Shown here: piece after piece, positions 32,525 through 39,228 of the stretch
How the letters are laid out: each line of letters starts with the position of its first letter
How positions within the stretch are numbered: the stretch's first letter is position 1
DNA from: Flavobacteriales bacterium
GTDB taxonomy: Bacteria; Bacteroidota; Bacteroidia; Flavobacteriales_F; PHOS-HE28
Assembly (NCBI GenBank): GCA_016788205.1
Contig: JAEUTA010000023.1
Coordinates: 1-64,000, forward strand
Length of the DNA stretch: 64,000 nt
Reading direction: 5' to 3'
The notes under the pieces: generated by a model
What the model was told of the DNA's origin: nothing
Database searches by the model: none
The model's input: only the letters and a program-made list of their open reading frames with translations
Translations under genes and position numbers: made by a program

Positions 32525-33814
32525 ATGAGTGAGAAGGCGCAGATCATCCTGGATGGCAAGACCTATGAGTTCCCCATTTTCGTAGGAAGCGAAGGCGAAA
32601 AGGCCATCGATATCGGGAAACTGCGCGACGAGACGGGCTACATCACGATCGATTCGGGTTACAAGAACACGGGCGCCACCAAGAGCGCCATCACCTTCCT
32701 GGACGGCGAAGAGGGCATCCTGCAATACCGGGGCTACCCCATCGAGCAACTGGCGGAGAAGGCCTCGTTCCTGGAGGTGAGCTACCTGCTGCTCTTCGGC
32801 GACCTGCCCAACAAGAAGCAGCTGGACGAGTTCGAGGCGAACATCCGCTACCACTCGCTGGTGCACGAGGACATGAAGCACTTCTTCGAGTTCTTCCCGA
32901 GCAACGCCCACCCGATGGGCATCCTCTCGGCGATGGTGAACTCGCTGAGCACCTTCTACCCGAAGAGCCAGGACCCGCACCGCCCCCAGCGCGAGGTGGA
33001 ACGTACCATGCACCGCCTGATCGCCAAGATGCCAACGCTGGCCGCGATCAGCTACAAGAACAACCTGGGCCACCCGTACATGTACCCCAACAACAAGTTG
33101 GGCTACGTAGAGAACTTCCTGCATATGATGTTCGGCCTGCCCACCGAGGATTACACGGTGGATCCGGTGGTGGCGGACGCCTTGAACAAGCTGCTGATCC
33201 TGCACGCCGACCACGAGCAGAACTGCAGCACCAGCACGGTGCGCATGGTGGGCAGCTCGCAGGCCAACCTGTACAGCGCGGTATCCGCCGGTATCGCCGC
33301 CCTGTGGGGACCACTGCACGGTGGTGCCAACCAGGAGGTGATCGAGATGCTGGAGACGATCCGCAACGATGGCAGTGACATCCAGAAGTGGGTGAACAAG
33401 GCCAAGGACAAGAACGACCCGTTCCGCCTCTTCGGCTTCGGGCACCGCGTGTACAAGAACTTCGACCCCCGTGCGCAGATCATCAAGAAGAGCTGCGATG
33501 AGGTGTTGAGCAAGCTCGGGGTGAAGGATCCCGTGCTCGACATCGCCCGCCAGTTGGAGGAGATCGCCTTGAAGGACGAGTACTTCATCGAACGCAAGCT
33601 GTACCCGAACGTGGACTTCTACAGCGGCATCATCTACCGCGCCATCGGCATCCCCACGCGCATGTTCACCGTGATGTTCGCCTTGGGCCGTCTGCCCGGC
33701 TGGATCTCGCAGTGGAAGGAGATGGTGGAGAACAAGGAGCCCATCGGCCGTCCGCGCCAGATCTACACCGGTGCCACCAAGCGCGACTACGTGGCGCTGA
33801 AGGACCGCGCCTGA
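32525..33814 (+). CDS. gltA: Citrate synthase
   Basis: 429 residues, the usual length of type II (hexameric) citrate synthase. It condenses oxaloacetate with acetyl-CoA at the entry to the TCA cycle. Conserved active-site segments are visible: HADHEQNCSTSTVRMVGSSQ, GPLHGGANQEV with the first catalytic His, GFGHRVYKNFDPRA with the second His, and PNVDFYSG with the catalytic Asp. The N-terminal small beta domain (AQIILDGKTYEFPIFVGSEG) of the Gram-negative type is present. Single gene with its own promoter-like box and a terminator. Confidence 0.97.
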   Translation: MSEKAQIILDGKTYEFPIFVGSEGEKAIDIGKLRDETGYITIDSGYKNTGATKSAITFLDGEEGILQYRGYPIEQLAEKASFLEVSYLLLFGDLPNKKQLDEFEANIRYHSLVHEDMKHFFEFFPSNAHPMGILSAMVNSLSTFYPKSQDPHRPQREVERTMHRLIAKMPTLAAISYKNNLGHPYMYPNNKLGYVENFLHMMFGLPTEDYTVDPVVADALNKLLILHADHEQNCSTSTVRMVGSSQANLYSAVSAGIAALWGPLHGGANQEVIEMLETIRNDGSDIQKWVNKAKDKNDPFRLFGFGHRVYKNFDPRAQIIKKSCDEVLSKLGVKDPVLDIARQLEEIALKDEYFIERKLYPNVDFYSGIIYRAIGIPTRMFTVMFALGRLPGWISQWKEMVENKEPIGRPRQIYTGATKRDYVALKDRA

Positions 33815-33842
33815 TCCGCAACACCGGTCGGTCCGTATCCGG

Positions 33843-33866
33843 AAGGGGCGCTTCAGCCCCCTTTCG
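33843..33866 (+). terminator. Terminator after gltA
   Basis: AAGGGGC pairs with GCCCCCTT (one bulged C) around GCTTCA, followed by T-rich CTTTCG, 29 bp past the gltA stop. Confidence 0.65.
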
Positions 33867-33876
33867 CCGAACCGTT

Positions 33877-33884
33877 TACCTTCG
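33877..33884 (+). promoter_or_regulatory. Candidate -7 box
   Basis: TACCTTCG, 25 bp upstream of the ATG at 33909, directly after the gltA terminator. Confidence 0.35.
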
Positions 33885-33908
33885 CCATCCAGAACCCGCA
33901 CCGTCGAC

Positions 33909-34130
33909 ATGAAAAAGCTCATCGGCCTAGCTCTTTGGTTGCTCGCCTTCCTCATCCCCTTCCGCTTCGCGATCCTGGACACCGGTGACCTGCTCCAGCC
34001 GGACGGCAGCATCGACAACATCAAGGGGCTGATCAGCTTCGTGGCGATGATCGCCCTGCTTTTCACGGGTTACGCCCTCATCGATTCGGCCAGTCCGAAG
34101 CCCGGCACGGGAGAACCCCACGGGCACTAA
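33909..34130 (+). CDS. Small membrane protein
   Basis: 73 residues with two predicted transmembrane helices: about 4-22 (LIGLALWLLAFLIPFRFAIL) and 40-60 (GLISFVAMIALLFTGYALID). The tail is short, Pro/Gly/His-containing and hydrophilic. Unknown family. It lies 16 bp before the universal stress protein gene and is presumably co-transcribed. Confidence 0.6.
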   Translation: MKKLIGLALWLLAFLIPFRFAILDTGDLLQPDGSIDNIKGLISFVAMIALLFTGYALIDSASPKPGTGEPHGH

Positions 34131-34146
34131 GCCCTGAACGGTTGCC

Positions 34147-34971
34147 ATGGCGCATGTGCTGATCGCGACCGACCTGAGCGCCCATGCGCTGAACGCGGCC
34201 GTGTACGCCGTGAAGCTCTATGGCATCGAAGGCAACAGCTTCACGCTGTTGAACACCTTCCAAACGCCGCCGAGCGGTCCGGACCTGTTGAGTTCTCCGG
34301 GTGACCTCGCTCCCCAGCTGTCCGCGGAGGGGTTGGAGGAGTTCGCTGCACGCCTGCATGAAGCGCTGCCGGATGGCACCCCTGACCTCTCCACCGTAAC
34401 GGCCTACGGCGCTTTGGAAACGGTGCTGCGCGACATGGCCACCGATGAGCAGCGGCCGGATGTGGTGGTGATGGGCACGCACGGCATCACCGGCATGGAG
34501 CGGGTATTGATGGGAAGCACCACGGCAGCGGTGATCAAAGGCGGCCACCTACCGGTGCTCGCCGTTCCGCGCGAGGCCCGCTACACGGACCCCAAGCGCA
34601 TCGTACTGGCCGATGATGGCGGCCCGGTGGACCGACAGGCCTTGAAGGTGATGGTGGACATCGCACGGTGGTCGCGCTCCGAGGTGATGATCGTGCATGT
34701 GGTGCCCGAGGGCCGCAGCACGGAGGACGAGCTCGGGGACATCGGCTACGACATCCACCTGGGCGCGATACCGCATACCTACCACAGCGTGAGCGGCGAT
34801 GATGTGATGGTGGCCGTGAACGACCTGGCGGACCAAAGCGATGCGGACCTGATGGTGGTGGTGCACCGCCAACGCGGGCTCATCGAGCAACTGTTCCACC
34901 ACAGCGTGGCCACGGAGCTGGCCCTGCACACGCGCATTCCGCTGCTCGTGTTGCAACAGGGCAACGGTTAA
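34147..34971 (+). CDS. Universal stress protein with two UspA domains
   Basis: 274 residues with tandem UspA domains (about 1-140 and 148-274). The first has AHVLIATDLSAHALNAAVYA and the nucleotide-loop-like VVMGTHGITGMERVLMGSTTAAVI (G-x2-G-x9-GS). The second (KRIVLADDGGPVDRQALKVM ... LMVVVHRQRGLIEQLFHHSVATEL) has lost the canonical loop and ends LLVLQQG. Tandem USPs of this size are common in Bacteroidota. Their precise roles are unsettled. Convergent with the DUF5777 gene, 7 bp apart. Confidence 0.85.
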   Translation: MAHVLIATDLSAHALNAAVYAVKLYGIEGNSFTLLNTFQTPPSGPDLLSSPGDLAPQLSAEGLEEFAARLHEALPDGTPDLSTVTAYGALETVLRDMATDEQRPDVVVMGTHGITGMERVLMGSTTAAVIKGGHLPVLAVPREARYTDPKRIVLADDGGPVDRQALKVMVDIARWSRSEVMIVHVVPEGRSTEDELGDIGYDIHLGAIPHTYHSVSGDDVMVAVNDLADQSDADLMVVVHRQRGLIEQLFHHSVATELALHTRIPLLVLQQGNG

Positions 34972-34978
34972 CCCGCTC

Positions 34979-35881
34979 CTACTCGGGCTTCTTCTTCGGG
35001 TTGTGCAGCGTGAACACGCGCGAGATGTTGAACCCGTACCGGATGGCACCATCGCGCCAGGTCCCTTGTGTCTCGGTGATGAAGGCGCGTTCGAACATGC
35101 CCGTGGAATTGGTGAAATGCAGTTGGAACACGTGTCCGCCGGTCTCGATATCGAAGCCCATGGAGAGCGAATTCTTGTACAACGGGTCCAACTGGCCGGG
35201 GAGCACATAGAAGTACTCCGCGTTGATCGCGACCCGTTTGGTCAACTTGATGCGCCCGGCGCCGCTGATGTGGATGACATCGTTGGGCTCATCGGCGCGG
35301 GTGACGAGGTTGCGGTGCACCACGCCGGGATTGAGTTGTACGGTGAACCGCTCGCTGAACTTTCGCCCCACGACCACTTGGAACGTGTGTGAGATGCGGT
35401 GCGTGAAATAGTCGGTGATGTCAGGGGTGTACCACGGTAGATCCTGCTGTTGCAACGTGGTGATGCTGCTGGTGGCCAGTACCGCAAGGGTGATGGGCAT
35501 CTCGCAACCGCTGTCGCACTGTTTCAGGATCTTGTACTTGGCGAACCCGTCCACCGTCTTCTGGTATCCGCTACGGCCCAGTCCCACCATCAGCCTGTCG
35601 GTGAGCCCATAATCCAGCCCGATGCGCATTTCAGCTTCGTCCAATCCGTAGAAGTTCTTGATGCCTTGGTTCAGCAGACCGAATCGGTGGCTGATCTTGA
35701 AATCCAGCACACCATGCGCGGTGTTCTCCAGGCTATGACCGTTGATCACCCGGGTGGTCTTGAAACTGGCGTTGGTGTAGACCGGCCCGGCCTCCTCCTC
35801 GCCCAGCAGACCGAGCAGGTCGTCTTGTGCGAACACGGGCGAAACGGTGACGGCACAAGCGAGCAGGGCGATACGGAGCAT
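34979..35881 (-). CDS. DUF5777 family beta-barrel protein
   Basis: 300 residues with a signal peptide (about 1-19, ending VFAQ). It is diagnostic of DUF5777: TRVINGHSLENTAHGVLDFK, ISHRFGLLNQGIKNFYGLDE, NAEYFYVLPGQ, and GGHVFQLHFTNSTGMFERAF, then FNISRVFTL. These are predicted outer-membrane barrels of unknown function that repeatedly follow cytochrome-like lipoproteins and YceI proteins. It is the last gene of the five-gene minus-strand operon starting at 38012. ATG 35881 gives a proper signal peptide. Confidence 0.85.
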   Translation of the reverse strand: MLRIALLACAVTVSPVFAQDDLLGLLGEEEAGPVYTNASFKTTRVINGHSLENTAHGVLDFKISHRFGLLNQGIKNFYGLDEAEMRIGLDYGLTDRLMVGLGRSGYQKTVDGFAKYKILKQCDSGCEMPITLAVLATSSITTLQQQDLPWYTPDITDYFTHRISHTFQVVVGRKFSERFTVQLNPGVVHRNLVTRADEPNDVIHISGAGRIKLTKRVAINAEYFYVLPGQLDPLYKNSLSMGFDIETGGHVFQLHFTNSTGMFERAFITETQGTWRDGAIRYGFNISRVFTLHNPKKKPE

Positions 35882-35916
35882 GGAGGGTTGGTTTCGCGTG
35901 TTCTCGGAACGAAGGA

Positions 35917-36471
35917 TCACATCTTGGCGTAGTCCAACGCCACGGTCACTTTCATGCGCTCGGCGATGTTCTTGCGCACCACGCCGGGGATCTCGATGCC
36001 ATGGTCCTCCGGTTTCACGTCGAACTCGCTGGAGGCCTTCACCGCACCGGAGGCATCCACCGTGATGGTACCCTTCGTGGTCACTGGTTTGGCCACCCCA
36101 TGAATGGTGAGTTCGCCGGTCACATCCACCGGGTAGGTGCCCGCCTTCTTCAGGTCCGCTGCGCTAACGCCGCTGATCTTGCCTTTGAAAGTCGCCTTCG
36201 GGAAGGTATTGCTATCCATGTAGTTCTCGTTGAAGTGCTCCTGCATCAGGGCCTTCTCGAACTCGAAGGCTTTGATGAGCACGGCGAACTCCACGGCACC
36301 GGTGGTGGCATCCCATACGGTGGTGACCTTGCGGTTGTGCGCTTCGATGTCCTCCATGGAGGTGTGGGAGAAGAACGTGATATGACCGTTGCGGGTGGCG
36401 AAACGCTCCTGGGCCATCAAGGCCATGGGGGCCATGGACAGGGCGATGCAGATGTTCTTGAGGGAGTTCAT
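35917..36471 (-). CDS. YceI-family protein (periplasmic)
   Basis: 184 residues with a signal peptide (ending ALMAQ) and a YceI domain: RNGHITFFSHTSMEDIEAHNRKV ... MQEHFNENYMDSNTFPKATFKGKISG ... TYPVDVTGELTIHGVAKPVTTKGTITV ... EIPGVVRKNIAERMKVTVAL. YceI proteins are lipocalin-like barrels that bind isoprenoid chains. A second YceI gene lies at 42019-42579. Operon neighbours are an OB-fold protein upstream and a DUF5777 barrel downstream. An in-frame ATG at 36495 is also possible. Confidence 0.9.
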   Translation of the reverse strand: MNSLKNICIALSMAPMALMAQERFATRNGHITFFSHTSMEDIEAHNRKVTTVWDATTGAVEFAVLIKAFEFEKALMQEHFNENYMDSNTFPKATFKGKISGVSAADLKKAGTYPVDVTGELTIHGVAKPVTTKGTITVDASGAVKASSEFDVKPEDHGIEIPGVVRKNIAERMKVTVALDYAKM

Positions 36472-36500
36472 GGTTCCTTGTTTTTCCGTGTTCATGTTCC

Positions 36501-36923
36501 TTATTCGGCGGCGGTGCAGCGGACCAGCACGACATCCAAGAGCACGCCGGTGCAGATGCCTTTCACCTTTACGGTGGCACCTGAGCGCCAGTCGGGATGC
36601 AGGTCCGTGTTGGCGAACTCACAGACCACACCGGCCAGCTCGTTGCCGGTCTCCAGGGTCACGTTGGTGACATCAGCGCTAACGGGTTCCATGCTGCGCA
36701 CGGTACCGGAGACTTCGATGACCTGTTCCGTAGTACCCACGAAGCGCTCGGTGGCCTGTTGTTCATCGGCCGTGAAGGCGCTCAGCAGTTCCTCAGCGGT
36801 GACGCTTTCCCGTGCATCCAGGTCGGCCGTGGAAGCCACTTTGCGGTCGTACTGCGCCCAAGCGTAGATGCCACCGCCCACTACGGCGAGCAGGACCACG
36901 AGCAGGATGATCTTCTTGTTCAT
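36501..36923 (-). CDS. Membrane-anchored OB-fold protein
   Basis: 140 residues with one N-terminal transmembrane helix (about 3-23, IILLVVLLAVVGGGIYAWAQ) and a soluble OB-fold like the tRNA_anti-like family: VTAEELLSAFTADEQQATERFVGTTEQVIEVSGTV ... NVTLETG ... TVKVKGICTGVLLDVVLVRC. In Bacteroidota this small protein recurs between the cytochrome-like lipoproteins and YceI. Its binding partner is unknown. The ATG (36923) is 6 bp from the preceding stop, consistent with translational coupling. Confidence 0.75.
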   Translation of the reverse strand: MNKKIILLVVLLAVVGGGIYAWAQYDRKVASTADLDARESVTAEELLSAFTADEQQATERFVGTTEQVIEVSGTVRSMEPVSADVTNVTLETGNELAGVVCEFANTDLHPDWRSGATVKVKGICTGVLLDVVLVRCTAAE

Positions 36924-36928
36924 GATGA

Positions 36929-37294
36929 TCAATTATTGGCCGCACCCGCGGCGATCCATAGTTCGATCTGGCGTACCTCACAATCCCGCAACCCACCACT
37001 GGGCGGCATGGGAATGCCGGCGGGGTCGCGCTTGATGGAACGCAGCACACGGCCGTTGGCCACCTGCTGGGAGAGCGCGCTGAAACTGGTGAAGTCGCCA
37101 GTACCGTTACCGCCGGAGACATGACATCCGGGTATGGCACATTTGCCTTGGATGATGGCGTCCACCGTACCGGAGTAGGTCACATTCGTGGTATCGCAGA
37201 AGTTGTTCGGGTACAGTTCCTCTTCATTGTCGTAATAACAACCACCCGAACCGAGAACGGCCAAGGTCAATAGCAATGCGGTGGTGGTGCGCAT
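36929..37294 (-). CDS. Cytochrome-c-like lipoprotein with CX4CH motif
   Basis: 121 residues. It has a lipoprotein signal (lipobox LGSGGC, Cys about 19) followed by a small cytochrome-c-like domain: NVTYSGTVDAIIQGKCAIPGCHVSGG, with a C-x4-C-H in place of the usual CXXCH, then MPPSGGLRDCEVRQIELWIAAG. The methionine in PMPPSGG is in the axial-ligand position of such domains. It may bind haem in the periplasm or may have lost it. It starts 4 bp after the stop of the larger paralogue, as part of the operon. Confidence 0.7.
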   Translation of the reverse strand: MRTTTALLLTLAVLGSGGCYYDNEEELYPNNFCDTTNVTYSGTVDAIIQGKCAIPGCHVSGGNGTGDFTSFSALSQQVANGRVLRSIKRDPAGIPMPPSGGLRDCEVRQIELWIAAGAANN

Positions 37295-37298
37295 GGGG

Positions 37299-38012
37299 TC
37301 AGTTGTTCGGTGCACCGGCATCGATCCAGATGAGGAACTGGCTGATGCGGCAATCATTCATACGCGGCGCGTTCCGAGGCATGGGTTCAAAGCTGGGAAG
37401 GTGTTGAATAGCGCCGGCCAGACGACCGTCCGCAGCTACGGCATTGAGCACCGACCAGGAAGAAAGGTCGAGCCCTCCCTGCGGTGTGGCACCACTGTGG
37501 CAACCCTGGCACCGCGCTTGGACCACCGGTCGGATGGTACCCGTGTAGGTGACATTCAACGTGTCGCATGCGCTGGGCTCGCAACTGTTGTTCTGAGCGC
37601 CCTGCTGGATCCACTGTCCGATGAGGTCGATCTGTTCCTGCGTCAGCGGTGTCTGCGGCGGGCGTGGCATGCGATCGTCGGGATCGTTGTCGTTGATGGC
37701 CTCCCAAAGATCACCATCCTGGACCACACCACTGTTCATGAGCGCGGCATAGGATGTCAGGTCGATGCCATCGTTGTCGTCTGTGGCGGAAGAATGGCAA
37801 CCATCACCCATGGTGCAGTTGGAGGTCAGCAACGGCTGGATCTGTTGTTGGAACCAGACGGTATTGGCATCGCACACGACCACTTCATCCGGGGGTTCGA
37901 CTCCACCGCCGCCACCGCCGTTGCCTGGCTCTTCCACCAAAGGGCCCACGGGGGGCTCGTGTTTGCAAGCCGCCAGAATAACGATCACCGCCAGCGGCGA
38001 CCACCACGGCAT
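37299..38012 (-). CDS. Lipoprotein with two cytochrome-c-like domains
   Basis: 237 residues with a lipoprotein signal (VIVILAAC) and a Gly/Pro linker. The first domain contains SNCTMGDGCHSS (C-x5-C-H) and RMPRPPQTPLTQEQIDLIGQWI. The second has the canonical CXXCH (ARCQGCHSG) and PMPRNAPRMNDCRISQFLIWI. The layout matches c-type cytochrome/PSCyt1-like proteins, though the widened first site is unusual. It is the first gene of the minus-strand operon (cytochrome-like, cytochrome-like, OB-fold, YceI, DUF5777). Alternative upstream starts exist at 38063 and 38096; ATG 38012 best fits the lipobox spacing. Confidence 0.7.
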   Translation of the reverse strand: MPWWSPLAVIVILAACKHEPPVGPLVEEPGNGGGGGGVEPPDEVVVCDANTVWFQQQIQPLLTSNCTMGDGCHSSATDDNDGIDLTSYAALMNSGVVQDGDLWEAINDNDPDDRMPRPPQTPLTQEQIDLIGQWIQQGAQNNSCEPSACDTLNVTYTGTIRPVVQARCQGCHSGATPQGGLDLSSWSVLNAVAADGRLAGAIQHLPSFEPMPRNAPRMNDCRISQFLIWIDAGAPNN

Positions 38013-38181
38013 ACGAACGCCGGGCCCTCCCCCGTGTACACGTCCTTCAGTCCTTCTATTCATCGATCCGAGCATGATCATATCCAGCGGGTACAAAACT
38101 ACCCGGCCGTTGGAGGGTGCTCCAGCCCAAACCCGACGAGGCGGGCGATCAACGGGACGGAGCGGTAAAGCAGCGCGACCA

Positions 38182-38388
38182 TCACTTCGCAGTTCCTTCC
38201 GACATGGGGCGTTCGCGTAGGATAAGCGCGGTGATCACGACCGCGTTCAGCGAGTTCCGGTAGCGAGGAGCATGGTTCAAACGCATGATGATGCCGGGTA
38301 TGCTCGCAGGTTCGGTACGCAGCAGCAGGGCCAGGTCATCGGGCTCAAGAAGTTCGAGCACTTCATGCTTTTCCTTTTTCGGCTCCAT
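38182..38388 (-). CDS. Small hypothetical protein
   Basis: 68 residues, helical and charged (MEPKKEKHEVLELLEPDDLA ... PASIPGIIMRLNHAPRYRN ... VVITALILRERP). Not recognised. It lies between the cytochrome operon and the LytTR regulator on the same strand. An upstream in-frame start at 38430 would add a Cys/Trp-rich leader that is less convincing. The flanking bases (38013-38181 and 38389-38475) show no other feature. Confidence 0.4.
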   Translation of the reverse strand: MEPKKEKHEVLELLEPDDLALLLRTEPASIPGIIMRLNHAPRYRNSLNAVVITALILRERPMSEGTAK

Positions 38389-38475
38389 GCACCAAAGCTG
38401 CGTGGAGAAGGACCCGCACCACCCATGCACATGGACGAACCCGTAAGGAAAGGCGATGAGGACCGTTGAACGCGT

Positions 38476-39228
38476 TCACCGGCCCGCAAGCCAGCGTTTG
38501 AATTCCGCCGAGCGCTCGCTGCTCACCACGGCATCCTCACCGTAGGGTGGTTCAAGCAGCACCTTCACACGGCTCTTGCTATAGGCCACCAGTTCCTTGA
38601 TACTGTCTATCTGGACGATCAACTGCCGGTTCAAGCGAGTGAAGCGGCTAGGGTCCAGTTGTTTCTCCAGCCGGTCCAGGCTTTCGTCCAACGGCAGGTC
38701 TCGTCCTTCCTTGGTGCGGAGGAACGTATTCTTCTGGAGCGAATGGATGTAGGCGATCTGCGGTGGTTCCACGATCTTGAAATGTTCCCCGTAGCGGATC
38801 AGGAAGCGCTTTACGAAAGCCGCCGGTGCGGTCGGTTCTACCGGAGCTAGAAGTGGTGTATGGTCCCGAACCGCTCCCCCCTTCCCTGCTCGCAACAGCG
38901 CCTCGGCGACCTCGGCCTTTTTCAAGGGCTTCAACAGATAGTCCAAGGCGTTCACACGGAACGCCTGGATGGCGAACTCGTCATAAGCGGTGGCGAACAC
39001 CACAGGGAATTCCACATCCACGGTCTTGAAGATCGCGAAGCTGTCCCCGTCGGCCAGGCGCACATCGAAGAACGCCAGGTCCGGTGCGGCATGGCTCCGG
39101 ATCCAGTCAGCGGCCTCGGCCACGGTAGGCACTTCACCCACGATGATCACGGAGGGGTCTATCTCCTGCAACATCTTGCGCAACCGGGCGGCAGCGGCGG
39201 CTTCATCCTCTACGATCAGAATGTTCAT
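38476..39228 (-). CDS. LytTR-type response regulator
   Basis: 250 residues. The receiver domain (1 to about 115) has phospho-acceptor Asp in LAFFDVRLADG, the acidic pair near the N-terminus (VEDEAAAAARL) and Lys in LLKPLKKAEV. The LytTR DNA-binding domain (about 145-245) contains IAYIHSLQKNTFLRTKEGRDLPLDESLDRLEKQLDPSRFTRLNRQLIV. It overlaps the kinase gene by 26 bp, so the two are translated together. Expected to regulate the operon's YceI gene or its own promoter, as in other LytTR systems (inferred). Confidence 0.92.
   Translation of the reverse strand: MNILIVEDEAAAAARLRKMLQEIDPSVIIVGEVPTVAEAADWIRSHAAPDLAFFDVRLADGDSFAIFKTVDVEFPVVFATAYDEFAIQAFRVNALDYLLKPLKKAEVAEALLRAGKGGAVRDHTPLLAPVEPTAPAAFVKRFLIRYGEHFKIVEPPQIAYIHSLQKNTFLRTKEGRDLPLDESLDRLEKQLDPSRFTRLNRQLIVQIDSIKELVAYSKSRVKVLLEPPYGEDAVVSSERSAEFKRWLAGR

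Noticed and set aside
32477..34066. 529-residue minus-strand open frame over gltA
   Set aside because: A shadow of citrate synthase, which has unmistakable active-site motifs.
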